Shown here one piece after another: positions 15,970 through 25,058 of a stretch of 64,000 nucleotides of DNA (its first letter is position 1; every line of letters begins with the position of its first letter). Source of the stretch: Ruegeria_C sp041537925 (GTDB lineage Bacteria; Pseudomonadota; Alphaproteobacteria; Rhodobacterales; Rhodobacteraceae); contig NZ_JBGOSH010000009.1 of assembly GCF_041537925.1 (NCBI RefSeq), forward strand, positions 1 through 64,000, given 5' to 3'. A program made the translations under genes and the position numbers. The notes under the pieces were generated by a model. It saw only the letters and a program-made list of their open reading frames with translations, was not told where the DNA came from and searched no databases.

Positions 15970-17049
15970 GGCTGTGTTGCATGGATCAGGACTGAGGCGG
16001 ATTTGCCCCTTACCCCATCACTTCAGACGACGCGCTCATACGCCGCACGACCGAGAGAAGTCATGCGGTTGAGCGTTTTTGACGCAATTTTCGCTTCAGC
16101 GATCTGACTGTCGAAATCACGCGCTTGCAGGCGATCTCCGATAGCTTGTTTCCATCTGCCGATCTGGGCTTCGACCCGTGATCGCTCGTTGTATCCCGTC
16201 TTCGTTTGCCAGTTCATTCTGCCATTTTGAGCGATGACATCGATGTGGTGGTTGCGTTGTGCGTTCTTGCCGTGAACCGCGTTTTTCGGCGGAGGAATAA
16301 TGATCTCAACCTCGTGTCCAAACTTCTCAATCAGGCAGTCAACCACCCCTTGGCCGTCATACGCACCATCCGCCAGAAACCGGCTCACATCGTCATCAAT
16401 GTCAGTGAGCAAAGCTGACAGTGCCGTTTCATCGCCCACATGTTCAGTGGTCAACTCCGTCGCGGTGATTTCGCCCGTTACCGGATCGAGGGCGATGTGG
16501 AGCTTGCGCCATGTTTTGCGGGCCTTTTTGGTGCCGTGCTTCTCTTCATGCCAGCCGTTGTCGCCACGCACTTTCAGACCCGTGCTGTCCACAATGAGGG
16601 TGGTTGGTTTACTTGCAGCTCGCCGGTTTTGGGCGAGCTGCAACCCCTTGCCGCGTCGCGACAGGGTCGAGAAATCTGGCACCACAAGCTCCATGCCCAT
16701 CAGCTTGGCAATCGACCGCATGAAGCCCTGAGTTTGTCTCAATGCAAGCCGAAACACTACCCGCAGAGTAAGGCAAATCTCGATTGCCAAATCAGAGTAA
16801 CGCGGCTGACCACCGCGTGTCTTGCGGCGTGGCGATGACCAATTCTGTGCCACATCATCTGAAACCCAGATCGTCACGTCACCTCGACGCCGGAGACTTT
16901 CATTGTATTCCGAGCAGTTCGTGACCCGGTACTTAGCTTTGGGAAACTTATCGCGACGGGCATCATTGAATTTGTGGGGCATCGACCGTCGCTCACGTCA
17001 CAGAAAACGCTGAGAATACTTTGAGCGACCGATCCCTGCAACACAGTCC
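15970..17049 (-). mobile_element. Complete IS5-family insertion sequence
   Basis: The ends are GGCTGTGTTGCATGGATC at 15970 and the reverse complement of GGACTGTGTTGCAGGGATC ending at 17049. The first matches the end of the partial copy at the left window edge, which fixes the border. One intact transposase gene lies inside. A short target duplication could not be identified. It closes the right side of the accessory module 7214-15931. Confidence 0.8.
16023..16982 (-). CDS. IS5-family transposase
   Basis: This is an intact 319-residue DDE transposase of the IS5 family. It carries VPDFSTLSRRGKG, catalytic Asp candidates in LIVDSTGLK and FLADGAYDG, and the C-terminal RVEAQIGRWKQAIGD helix with the catalytic Glu. 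It differs clearly from the transposase at 3797-4729, so the window has two distinct IS5-family types. The C-terminal 28 residues match the left-edge fragment with one change, so the two copies moved recently. Confidence 0.9.
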   Translation of the reverse strand: MPHKFNDARRDKFPKAKYRVTNCSEYNESLRRRGDVTIWVSDDVAQNWSSPRRKTRGGQPRYSDLAIEICLTLRVVFRLALRQTQGFMRSIAKLMGMELVVPDFSTLSRRGKGLQLAQNRRAASKPTTLIVDSTGLKVRGDNGWHEEKHGTKKARKTWRKLHIALDPVTGEITATELTTEHVGDETALSALLTDIDDDVSRFLADGAYDGQGVVDCLIEKFGHEVEIIIPPPKNAVHGKNAQRNHHIDVIAQNGRMNWQTKTGYNERSRVEAQIGRWKQAIGDRLQARDFDSQIAEAKIASKTLNRMTSLGRAAYERVV

Positions 17050-17196
17050 CAAAGGTGCAATATGCCGGCGAAAATTTGCGACAGATCTCCACATGTTGCT
17101 ATAATCGGGCGGCTCATCCATGCTCGAGATCAACAAACCCGTGTGCCAAAATTCGTCAGGATTTGACCACGTCAACTTGGACCAGGGAGAATGCAG

Positions 17197-17376
17197 ATGC
17201 TGACAGAAGAGGATCGCGCCGCCCATCTCCTTGGACTGAAGGCAAAGATGAGGGAGCTGGAAGTGCTGTTCGAGGAAACGGAAAGCCGCTTGGGAGAACT
17301 GACCGTTGAAGAGAAGAGCCATCTTAAGGGGCTCGCAAGCGCCATCGAATATCAGGCGAGCAAGCTAAAAGCATAG
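17197..17376 (+). CDS. Small coiled-coil hypothetical protein
   Basis: The 59-residue product (MLTEEDRAAHLLGLKAKMRE...) is one amphipathic helix or coiled coil rich in Glu, Leu and Lys. ATG 17197 is chosen because GGGAGA lies 7 bases before it; an ATG 6 bases upstream overlaps that site. No family was recognised. It stands alone between the IS and the DUF3010-type gene. Confidence 0.5.
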   Translation: MLTEEDRAAHLLGLKAKMRELEVLFEETESRLGELTVEEKSHLKGLASAIEYQASKLKA

Positions 17377-17493
17377 CCTTGAAGGGCTGTAGACGACATG
17401 TGCGCAATCCCACAGCGCAGATACCAGCAACCGTCGCGAGACGAATTCAATAAATCAGCAGTGGAGCACCCCAATAGAAATGAATAGCGGCAC

Positions 17494-17913
17494 ATGAGAG
17501 TTTGCGGGTGTGAGATTTCTGCACAGGAAGTGAGATTGGCCGTCGTCTACCAGGACGAAGAAGGCAATGTGGCGATGCTTCCATTAAAAACCACAAGAAT
17601 CGAACTCGAGGACGATACATCTGAAGCGGATCTGAGATCGTTTCTGGCATCCCTTCATGAGTTTGCGCGTGCCAACGAAATAGTGACCTTTGCAATCAAA
17701 ACGCGTGCAAAAAAGGGCCGGATGGCTGGTGGTGCCGTGTCCTTCAAGATCGAGACCTTGATCCAACTCGTAGAAGGATGTGACACCAGGTTCGTTAATC
17801 CGGTAGCGCTCTCTCACTTCGCCAAAAAAGAAGTCGAGGCGTACCCTGAGAAGCTTCTGGTCTATTTAAGGAACGCCTTCCTTGCTGGTGCGTATGCCTT
17901 GATCAAGAATTAG
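17494..17913 (+). CDS. DUF3010-family protein
   Basis: The 139-residue protein starts MRVCGCEISAQEVRLAVV and has the AIKTRAKKGRMAGGAVSFKIE centre typical of DUF3010 proteins, a small family with an RNase H-like fold and no settled role. The length fits the family. A weak ribosome site precedes the ATG. It appears to be a single-gene unit; the next gene is convergent. Confidence 0.7.
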   Translation: MRVCGCEISAQEVRLAVVYQDEEGNVAMLPLKTTRIELEDDTSEADLRSFLASLHEFARANEIVTFAIKTRAKKGRMAGGAVSFKIETLIQLVEGCDTRFVNPVALSHFAKKEVEAYPEKLLVYLRNAFLAGAYALIKN

Positions 17914-18227
17914 TTCAAGGTTGTTGGCCCGGTAGCATGTCACCGTCGATCAAACGCAGGGCAAGCCATTGTGAATACAGGTGGTCAGCGTCCTGAATGA
18001 TTTCATGTCCAAGTCAGAGAACACCTTTGAGGGCGTCAAGCCGCGTCGAAACGAAGATGCATAGCGTGAAGCTGATGGACCAATACGGCATGGAGCATTG
18101 CTCGCGCGGTGAGCTTGTTCTGTGCAGGTGCACGGTGCCGATTTGCTGTCTATTCCGTACCAACGGGTGACCTGGTGCTCCGCTTTAGCTAACGGTTAAG
18201 CAACTTACGCCTCATGTAAAAAAAACG
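17914..18227. other. Intergenic region, no gene seen
   Basis: These 314 bp lie between two convergent genes. I see no open frame with a ribosome site and no terminator with a T-run on either strand. An A-run (18217-18223) lies just after the amine oxidase stop on the plus strand and could serve as a T-tract for the minus-strand gene. Confidence 0.3.
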
Positions 18228-19382
18228 TTAGTGCTCTTGGAGCTGCTCAATGGCTGAGATGGCCGAGAATGCGGCGCCGTGGACAGTGGCTTGAGCGTCA
18301 TCGCCAAGGGCTTCACCGGCGAAAAACACCTTTCCTTCAATCGGGGCGAGGATTTCCGAGATGTCTGACGCGCTTTGATTGTCCATTGAATAGCTGCCGA
18401 AGATATGCGGCGCCGCGCTCCAATTCTGCGCGCGGGCCGCAATGAAGTTGTCACGCACGGTGTCGCCAAAAATCTCCGTGAGCTCGTCAAGAACGGAGGT
18501 GATGAGGGCCGCATCACTGAGTGCGGTGCGCGGCATGTTTGTGTCCGAAACGCTGAAGAGCCCAAGAATATTCTCCTGGATCGGCTTTCGGAATGACGCA
18601 TCGTAGTAAATCTTCTGGCTCCAGGCATCTGATAGTGCCGTCAGCCTTGATCCGAATAACAGAATATCTGGGTAGAACCTTTCCCGGAAGGTGCAAAAGA
18701 CTTTTAGCCCTGCGCCAAACTGCACGTCTTGTAACTGATCCAGTGGTGCTGACGCATAGGCCCCGGAAAAGCTGAGCGATTTGTTCTTTAAGACAGACAA
18801 CGGGACGGTCACGAGAAGCTTATCCGCATCAAATGTTCGCCCCGATCTGCTGACGGCCCGAACGCCTCTACCATTTGGCGCGATCTCGGTCACGGCTGTG
18901 TCGGTTAGGATGACCTCGGCCACGCGGGGCAAGACATGCTGCTCAAAGAAGCCGTACCAAGTCGTATCCTGGAACTTCACTTCGCTATAGGCGTGTCGCA
19001 ACACATCCAGAGACCTTAGCGCACCCTTATGCCAAAACTGATAGGACTGCGGGGTATAGTCGATCGTTGTGATGCCCAAATCCGTTGCGCCAACGCCAAG
19101 GATCTCACCCAGTACAGTGGGGTCGTCGTGAATCCACTCGGCGCCTAGGTCCAGCGGAACAGACGCAAGGGTTGTATCCTGCATGACCCGCCCGCCCCAA
19201 CGATCCGATGCTTCGAGCACACGCACATCAATACCAGCCGACAGCAGATGGTAGGCGGCTGTCAGGCCAGCAGCGCCCGCACTGATCACCAAGACGCTCT
19301 GTGGGGACCGCGCGCGCAGATTTGAAGGCGCAGCCAGACCCGCAGCAGTTGCCAGCATCGAGAAAGAGCGCCGGTCCATCAT
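18228..19382 (-). CDS. Tat-exported FAD-dependent amine oxidase
   Basis: The 384-residue protein starts MMDRRSFSMLATAAGLAAPS, a twin-arginine signal, so it is probably folded with FAD and sent to the periplasm. The FAD-binding segment is SVLVISAGAAGLTAAYHLL, followed by VLEASDRWGGRV, the amine-oxidase GG motif. The C-terminal GKVFFAGEAL and AISAIEQL close the FAD site as in monoamine and polyamine oxidases. The first Gly of the dinucleotide-binding motif is Ser here. Such enzymes oxidise amines to aldehydes with release of H2O2 and ammonia; the substrate cannot be read. GGAGG lies upstream but rather far from the ATG. Confidence 0.75.
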   Translation of the reverse strand: MMDRRSFSMLATAAGLAAPSNLRARSPQSVLVISAGAAGLTAAYHLLSAGIDVRVLEASDRWGGRVMQDTTLASVPLDLGAEWIHDDPTVLGEILGVGATDLGITTIDYTPQSYQFWHKGALRSLDVLRHAYSEVKFQDTTWYGFFEQHVLPRVAEVILTDTAVTEIAPNGRGVRAVSRSGRTFDADKLLVTVPLSVLKNKSLSFSGAYASAPLDQLQDVQFGAGLKVFCTFRERFYPDILLFGSRLTALSDAWSQKIYYDASFRKPIQENILGLFSVSDTNMPRTALSDAALITSVLDELTEIFGDTVRDNFIAARAQNWSAAPHIFGSYSMDNQSASDISEILAPIEGKVFFAGEALGDDAQATVHGAAFSAISAIEQLQEH

Positions 19383-19911
19383 GGCATGATCGTGATCCTC
19401 CTAAATCGAATTATCAAGAGTCCTTTTCGTCATGGTTGTTTTCCAGAAGCGGACGTCAGTACATCCTGCGGCATCAGCTACTTTGAGCTCACGGCCGTCA
19501 TAAAATGCGGCGCAGAATGTACGTGAGATTGGTCGCGGTGCGCGATGCCGACGGCCCAGAGCCGACCTTGAGTATTGTCTTTGATCGCTGCAGTCGCAGC
19601 CCGCATTCCGGACATTCGCCGGGGGCGCAAATTTAGGGTTGGTCGAACTCACGCAACGCAGGACATAGCTGCGATTTGACCAAAACGATCCAATGACTGT
19701 TCCTGTCGCACCCCAGACATATCCGTTCGGGTGTGAAGTTCTAAATGCTAAGCGCGTTGTCTTGTTCAAAATAGCAAACCAGAGCGTACGACCAAGTTTA
19801 CAAACCGGCTTAGAATTTTAGGGTGAATTCGTACGCTTTGGACTTACACAGTCCAATCCCCACTTTTACGAAAACCAGGAATTAGTAGTTTTTCCAACGG
19901 TCGAATTGTTT
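19383..19911. other. Intergenic region, no gene supported
   Basis: About 530 bp between two minus-strand genes. A 122-codon frame at 19401-19769 has low-complexity, Arg/Ser-rich composition and no ribosome site and I do not call it. The region resembles dispersed non-coding repeats of alphaproteobacteria but I cannot name one. The promoter of the amine oxidase gene should lie near 19400-19500. Confidence 0.3.
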
Positions 19912-20802
19912 TCAGGCTCGAGAATACCAGGGCAAAGTGAATTCTGAAAAGGCCAGTTCGTTCTCCGGCGCGTCTGGCAACCGATAGGCGACAGCAGCAA
20001 CAAGTGCCTCGATAAAGGCCAAAATCGTTGAGTCCGAGGTCTGGCCCGTAGTCAATCTCTTCGAGTTCAATAGCAGTATCTGATCTGCCACCGAGGCCAG
20101 AGGTGAACGCAAATTGTCAGTAATGCCAAGCACCGGCACCCTTCTCTCTGAGACAAAGCGCACCAGTTCAATGGTGTCTCGATAATATCGGGGAAAGGCA
20201 ATTGCTATAACAAGGTCATCCTCATCGTAACGGAGAAGTTGCTGGGCAGCGCCCACAGCCCCGTGTGCGCCCGCACTGCTGAACACATTGCCTCGAAAAT
20301 GCTCAAGGCCAATGGCAAGAAGAGCAGCCAGATGGGCCGAGACATTTGTTCCAACAACATAGATGTTTCGCGCCTTAATGATCCGGTCGACTGCCTGATC
20401 AATATCTTCAGCGCCGATGTGACGCAGGCTGGAAACGATGTTTTGCGAGACCGCTTTCAGCTCCGAACTGAACACGTCATGCACCGAATCGAACTGCAAG
20501 CTGCTTTTGCGGATGTTTTCGTCCGCCGCGTTCCCTTCTCGGAAACTCTGGAACAAATCTGATCGGAATTCGGAGTATCCTCCGTAACCGATCTTGGTCA
20601 CGAACCGATGCGCTGTCGCAACCGACACACCAACTACCGAGACCGCACTGTGAATGGAAAGGCTCGCAACCTCCAGCGGGTCTTCCAATACGAAATCTGC
20701 AAATTTCTTCATACTTGCAGTGAGTTGCGGATACTCCGCAGTAATTCTGGCAGTCACTCCAAGTTGGCTAGCGTCTTTTTTTCTCGCGTCATTCTGCAAC
20801 AT
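19912..20802 (-). CDS. RpiR/MurR-family regulator with SIS domain
   Basis: The protein has an N-terminal helix-turn-helix of the RpiR type (ARITAEYPQLTASMKKFADFVLEDPLEVASLSIHSAVSVVGVSVATAHRFVTKIGYGGYSEFR) and a C-terminal SIS domain (NIYVVGTNVSAHLAALLAIG..., VIAIAFPRYYRDTIELVRF) that binds phosphosugars or related ligands. The chosen ATG gives 296 residues; the frame stays open to 20850. It is divergent from the ABC importer operon and very likely controls it through the palindromes in between. Because the operon moves an amidohydrolase substrate, the ligand may be that compound. Confidence 0.8.
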   Translation of the reverse strand: MLQNDARKKDASQLGVTARITAEYPQLTASMKKFADFVLEDPLEVASLSIHSAVSVVGVSVATAHRFVTKIGYGGYSEFRSDLFQSFREGNAADENIRKSSLQFDSVHDVFSSELKAVSQNIVSSLRHIGAEDIDQAVDRIIKARNIYVVGTNVSAHLAALLAIGLEHFRGNVFSSAGAHGAVGAAQQLLRYDEDDLVIAIAFPRYYRDTIELVRFVSERRVPVLGITDNLRSPLASVADQILLLNSKRLTTGQTSDSTILAFIEALVAAVAYRLPDAPENELAFSEFTLPWYSRA

Positions 20803-20843
20803 TCCAGCCCATTCCCATACATGTCTCGCATTCGCCAAGAACA

Positions 20844-20920
20844 GTAACAATTGTTACACTGCAACGCAATTGTGAAACTTTTTATTGCAAAAACGATGTC
20901 CTGCTGTAATAAATGTTTCA
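20844..20920. promoter_or_regulatory. Candidate RpiR operators between divergent genes
   Basis: GTAACAATTGTTAC at 20844-20857 is a perfect 14-bp palindrome. Further on, TGAAACTTTTTATTGC (from about 20873) and GTAATAAATGTTTCA (from about 20906) form a spaced inverted pair with TGAAAC/GTTTCA ends, the kind of A/T-rich site RpiR proteins bind. They cover the expected promoters of both genes. Confidence 0.5.
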
Positions 20921-20991
20921 TGCAGCGGAATTCTCAACTTCACAGCAACCACAGAGCAGCGCGTTTGAGAAGTCACCCAACGGAGGAAATT

Positions 20992-22020
20992 ATGACCAAA
21001 CCTACATTCAACAGCCGTCGCCACTTTCTGAAAACGTCAGCTGCACTGGCTGCGGCTCCTCTTATGGGCGCAACACCGGTTTGGGCCGCAGGGCAGACGC
21101 CAGTCACATTGGGGCTCGGCTGGGTGCCAAACGTTCAGTATGCCGGTCACTGGCTGGCGTTGGAAAAGGGCTATTTTGCCGATGAAGGCATCGAGTCTTT
21201 GGAAATCCCTGGAGGCCCCAACGCGCCGAACACGCTGGTTTCCCTTGCCAGCGGCAGCGCGGATATCGTCCATTCGAATTGGCTTTCGCTGCTGGATGCC
21301 CGCGATAAAGGAAATGATTTCAAGATGTTTGCCGCGAATTTCCCTGTCAGCCCTCTGGGTATCATGTCGATGGCCGGCAAGCCTATTCTGAAACCCGAAG
21401 ACCTGGTTGGCGCCCGTATCCTTACACAAGTCGCTAATGACAAGACTGTCATCGACACCATCCTGGAACTGAATGGACTACCCAAGGAATACACCATTGT
21501 TCCGGCCGGCTTTTCGCCAGAGCCCTTGTTGGCCGGCGACGGCGACGCCTATTTCTGCTTCGTGGTAAACCAGCCCATTACATTTGAAAATATGGGATTG
21601 AAGAAAGGTGAGGATTTTCACGTCGTAACCATGGCTGAGCTTGGCTACTACCAGCCTGGAGCGGCGTTTACGGCCTCGACCTCTTACCTCGAAGAGAATC
21701 GCGAGCTGATGGTGAAGTACCTACGTGCAGAAATGCGCGGCTGGCTGGCCAATGACGCAGATCCAAGTTTGGCCGCCAAGCTCGTAGTCGAGAAATATGG
21801 AGCCGATTTGGGCCTTAGCGTCGAGCAGCAAACTCGTCAAAACGAGCTGCAAATTCCGCTAACGCTGTCCGAGGACGGAAAATTGTTCTGGATCGATCCC
21901 GAACTGGTTGCTGGCAAGATGTACGACATTGCCCGCCTCGCGGGACGCAACAATCTCCCCGAAGACCCATCAGAAGTCGTGGATATGAGCATACTAGAAG
22001 AGGCTCTTTCCACCATCTGA
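20992..22020 (+). CDS. ABC transporter substrate-binding protein (NMT1/THI5-like), Tat-exported
   Basis: The 342-residue protein has a Tat signal (SRRHFLKTSAALAAAPLMG...VWA). The mature part has the NMT1/SsuA fold hallmarks (VTLGLGWVPNVQYAGHWLALEKGYFADEGI and ALASGSADI-like VSLASGSADIVHS). ATG 20992 follows CGGAGGAAATT. It captures a solute in the periplasm for the two permeases and ATPase downstream. The partner amidohydrolase suggests a purine, pyrimidine or triazine-like ring compound, as family members bind riboflavin, thiamine precursors or pyrimidines; this is inference. Confidence 0.85.
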   Translation: MTKPTFNSRRHFLKTSAALAAAPLMGATPVWAAGQTPVTLGLGWVPNVQYAGHWLALEKGYFADEGIESLEIPGGPNAPNTLVSLASGSADIVHSNWLSLLDARDKGNDFKMFAANFPVSPLGIMSMAGKPILKPEDLVGARILTQVANDKTVIDTILELNGLPKEYTIVPAGFSPEPLLAGDGDAYFCFVVNQPITFENMGLKKGEDFHVVTMAELGYYQPGAAFTASTSYLEENRELMVKYLRAEMRGWLANDADPSLAAKLVVEKYGADLGLSVEQQTRQNELQIPLTLSEDGKLFWIDPELVAGKMYDIARLAGRNNLPEDPSEVVDMSILEEALSTI

Positions 22021-22032
22021 TGTGACCTTCTA

Positions 22033-22058
22033 CCGGCCACGGTTGTCTCTGTGGCCGG
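22033..22058 (+). terminator. Intercistronic hairpin after the binding-protein gene
   Basis: CCGGCCAC (22033-22040) pairs perfectly with GTGGCCGG (22051-22058) around a 10-base loop and is followed by CCTTTCTGTT. It sits between the binding-protein gene and the rest of the operon. It likely stabilises or partly terminates the message so the binding protein is made in excess. Confidence 0.6.
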
Positions 22059-22093
22059 CCTTTCTGTTGCACCGTGAAATCGGAAATTGAGTG

Positions 22094-23497
22094 ATGAACG
22101 ATATAATTGCCCCTCTAGAATGTGACACGCTGGTGATCGGATGCGATGTAGTCACCCTCGACGGAAAGAAGACCGTCTTGCCGGATGGCGCCATCGCCAT
22201 CAAAGACAAGCGCATTGCATGGATCGGACCGGCCGCAGAGACGCGAAAGCATGTACAGGCGTCGGATGTTCTGGACGCCGGTGGCCAGATTGCCATGCCC
22301 GGCATGATCGACGGGCATTTCCACACAGCGCAGCAATTGCTTCGCGGCAAGCTTAGAGCGATGGTGCGCGATGCTCCGCTAAAGATCCCTTATTGGAAGA
22401 ACTACCTGATCCCGTTTGAGAGTCTTCTGAGCCCGGAGGACGTTCATCTGTCGGGCCTAATAGCTTACACAAACATGATCTCGGTCGGCACCACATGTTT
22501 TGCTGAAGCAGGCGGTCCGCACCCCGATGAAATGGGTCGTGCTGCATTGGAGACTGGCATTCGTGGGCTGATCTCAAAATCCACCATCGACAAGTCCACT
22601 TCGATTGGCTCATCGGTTCCGGACAACATGATGATGGCGTCCGATGACGCACTTGCCGCCAACGTCGCGTTAGTTGAACGGTGGAGAAAGCAGGACCAGG
22701 ACCGAGTTAAGGCGTGCTTGTCGTTGCGCCAGATCATTGTCTGTTCGCAAGGACTGCTGCAGGACATGTCTGGTGCCGCACAGGAGTTGGATGTCAAGAT
22801 CCACACCCATCTTTGCGAAGGCACCTACGAAATTGACTACGCTCTTGAACATCACGGTTGTCGGCCCGTGGAGTATCTAGAAAGCCTCGGCATTCTGGAT
22901 CACCACTTGCATTGTGCACATTCCGTCCTGCTGTCCCCCAACGAGGTCGATCTTTACGAAAAGCGGCGCCCCTCGGCCTGCCATTGCGCGTTCAACAACT
23001 ACGCAATGGGGGCACCACGCGTCATGGAAATGTGGCGCCGCGGCATAGACATCGGGCTGGGCACGGATGGTGCCAGCACCTTTGGAACATTGGATATTTT
23101 CCGTGTCGCTCATGCTACGCTCATCGGGCAGCAGGCCGTATCGGGTACACCGTGGCACATGCGTGAAGCCATGTTGGCCAACGAAACTCTCGAGATGGCG
23201 ACATGTGGCGGTGCCCGGTCACTGGGGCTGCAAGATCAAATCGGATCATTGGAAGTCGGCAAAAGGGCAGACATTCTGCTGGCGCGTCAGGATCGCATCG
23301 ATCAACTTCCAAGCTACGATCCGCTATTTACAGCCGCAAACAATGTCGTTGGACAGGACGTGCAGACAGTCATCATTGACGGTACGACCGTAATGAAGGA
23401 CCGCGAGATCCTGACAGTTGACGTGGACCGACTCAAGCATGAACTGACCGAACGACTACCCGGGATCATGACCCGTTTCGAAAGGATGGTTGCGTAA
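22094..23497 (+). CDS. Amidohydrolase (SsnA/TrzN/AtzB-like aminohydrolase)
   Basis: The 467-residue enzyme belongs to the metal-dependent amidohydrolases acting on ring amines (guanine deaminase, S-adenosylhomocysteine deaminase, chlorohydrolases). Metal ligands appear as GHFHT near residue 76, IHTHLCEG (His and Glu), HCAHSV and GTDGAS with the catalytic Asp. The C-terminal part has the composite beta-sandwich LEVGKRADILL. ATG 22094 overlaps an alternative GTG at 22091. Its stop overlaps the ATPase ATG by one base (TAATG). It is probably cytoplasmic and acts on the imported solute. Confidence 0.85.
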   Translation: MNDIIAPLECDTLVIGCDVVTLDGKKTVLPDGAIAIKDKRIAWIGPAAETRKHVQASDVLDAGGQIAMPGMIDGHFHTAQQLLRGKLRAMVRDAPLKIPYWKNYLIPFESLLSPEDVHLSGLIAYTNMISVGTTCFAEAGGPHPDEMGRAALETGIRGLISKSTIDKSTSIGSSVPDNMMMASDDALAANVALVERWRKQDQDRVKACLSLRQIIVCSQGLLQDMSGAAQELDVKIHTHLCEGTYEIDYALEHHGCRPVEYLESLGILDHHLHCAHSVLLSPNEVDLYEKRRPSACHCAFNNYAMGAPRVMEMWRRGIDIGLGTDGASTFGTLDIFRVAHATLIGQQAVSGTPWHMREAMLANETLEMATCGGARSLGLQDQIGSLEVGKRADILLARQDRIDQLPSYDPLFTAANNVVGQDVQTVIIDGTTVMKDREILTVDVDRLKHELTERLPGIMTRFERMVA

Positions 23498-24309
23498 TGA
23501 ACCAGCAAGCTTATGACAGCGTAAACGCCGCGGACACTGCGATATCTTTTTCCAACATCGAAAAGTCTTTCGCCTTGCCCGGCGGCAAGAAACTGACGGC
23601 TCTCGGCGACGTCTCTTTTGATGTCCGCGAAGGGGAGTTCATTTCGATCATCGGCCCAAGTGGCTGCGGCAAAAGCACCTTGTTGCGACTGATCGCCGAC
23701 CTTGATACTCCAACCAACGGCACCGTCTTGGTAGAAAACCGGGCGCCGAATGAGCTGGTTTCCGAGCACCGATTAGGTGTCGCCTTTCAGGAGCACGCGC
23801 TGCTTCCCTGGCTCACTATCGTGGACAATGTGGCGCTTCCTGGCAAGCTATCGGGCACGTCAGTCGACCCCAAGAAAGTTCAGGAACTCATCGAACTGGT
23901 TGGCCTGACCGGGTTTGAGAAAGCGTATCCCCGGCAATTGTCAGGCGGCATGAAGCAGCGTGCGTCCATTGCCCGGTCACTAGTGCTGGACCCTGATGTC
24001 TTGCTGCTTGACGAACCTTTTGCTGCGCTCGACGCCGTGATGCGGCGCAAGATGAACATTGAGCTGCAACGCATATGGTCCGAGCGTCAGGTCACGACGA
24101 TGCTCATCACGCACGGTGTGGATGAAGCCTTGTTTCTGTCCGATCGCATTGTGGTTTTGTCAGCCCGCCCAGCCGGCGTTACCCGCATTGTGGATGTTCC
24201 TTTCGAACGTCCACGCGATCCTTCTATCATGCGTACAGAGTTGTTCCATGATCTGCATGACGAATTAACCGAGATGCTCCATTCACCCGGAGCGGATGGA
24301 GAGGATTGA
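23497..24309 (+). CDS. ABC transporter ATPase (SsuB/TauB/NrtD type)
   Basis: The 270-residue protein has Walker A GPSGCGKST, Q-loop AFQEHALLPW, signature LSGGMKQR, Walker B VLLLDEPFAALD and the switch His in LITHGVDEAL. It drives import with the two permeases that follow. It overlaps the amidohydrolase gene by one base and the first permease gene by one (TGATG), so the genes are translated in concert. Confidence 0.92.
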   Translation: MNQQAYDSVNAADTAISFSNIEKSFALPGGKKLTALGDVSFDVREGEFISIIGPSGCGKSTLLRLIADLDTPTNGTVLVENRAPNELVSEHRLGVAFQEHALLPWLTIVDNVALPGKLSGTSVDPKKVQELIELVGLTGFEKAYPRQLSGGMKQRASIARSLVLDPDVLLLDEPFAALDAVMRRKMNIELQRIWSERQVTTMLITHGVDEALFLSDRIVVLSARPAGVTRIVDVPFERPRDPSIMRTELFHDLHDELTEMLHSPGADGED

Positions 24310-25058
24310 TGTCGGAACGTGCAACAACCATTTTCTCCGGAGCATTGGGAGTGTTCCTCTTCCTTCTTATCTGGGAACTGATTGGCCAGTATCAACTTGT
24401 TGGTATTACCTGGCCGCCTTTTACTGTTGTTATGGAGTATCTGTTTGATCCTTCCCGCAGACTTCTGTTCCAACGCGCCCTGTCCGCGACGCTATCGTCC
24501 ATGTTTCTTGGCTATGCTATTGGCGCTTTTGTCGGACTGGGTCTCGGTGTGATCACGCATCTGTTCCCGTTGCTTCGGGCTGGCGGCGATCGTCTGGCTG
24601 CTGTGGTCAACTCGATCCCAGCCATCGCTCTGGCACCGCTATTTGTCGTCCTGCTGAGCCGCGGCGCAGCGCCGCCGGCCCTTGCCGCAACTGGATCGTT
24701 TTTTGTGTTCTATGTAGCGGGCACATCCGGGCTTGGCAGCGCTCTGCAGTCACAAGTTGATCTGGCGCGGGTTCAGGGCGCAGGCCGCTGGCGGCGCTTC
24801 ACGAACATTGATTTGCCAATGGCATTTCCCACAATCATTACTGGCATGAAACTTGCCATGCCTGTCGCCCTGATAGGCACCATTTTAGGCGAATGGTTTG
24901 GTGCGCCACGAGGTATCGGAATTCTGATTGTCAACGCGATGCAGAATTTCCAAATCCCTTTGTTATGGTCTTGCGTCGTGCTGGCAGCCACGATCTCACT
25001 CTCATTGTTTGCACTCTTGACCATAGTCGAACGTGCAGCGTTTCGGAGGTACAGATGA
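24309..25058 (+). CDS. ABC transporter permease (SsuC/TauC type), first subunit
   Basis: The 249-residue protein has about six transmembrane helices and the ATPase-contact loop (ARVQGAGRWRRFTNIDLPMAFPTIITGMKLA). This is the usual EAA-type loop of nitrate/sulfonate/taurine importers. ATG 24309 overlaps the ATPase stop and its own stop overlaps the next start by four bases (ATGA). With two different permease genes the importer is a heterodimer. Confidence 0.9.
   Translation: MSERATTIFSGALGVFLFLLIWELIGQYQLVGITWPPFTVVMEYLFDPSRRLLFQRALSATLSSMFLGYAIGAFVGLGLGVITHLFPLLRAGGDRLAAVVNSIPAIALAPLFVVLLSRGAAPPALAATGSFFVFYVAGTSGLGSALQSQVDLARVQGAGRWRRFTNIDLPMAFPTIITGMKLAMPVALIGTILGEWFGAPRGIGILIVNAMQNFQIPLLWSCVVLAATISLSLFALLTIVERAAFRRYR

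Noticed and set aside
19401..19769. Open frame of 122 codons on the minus strand before the amine oxidase
   Set aside because: No ribosome site, Arg/Ser/Cys-rich low-quality composition and no domain; it looks like non-coding repeat DNA.
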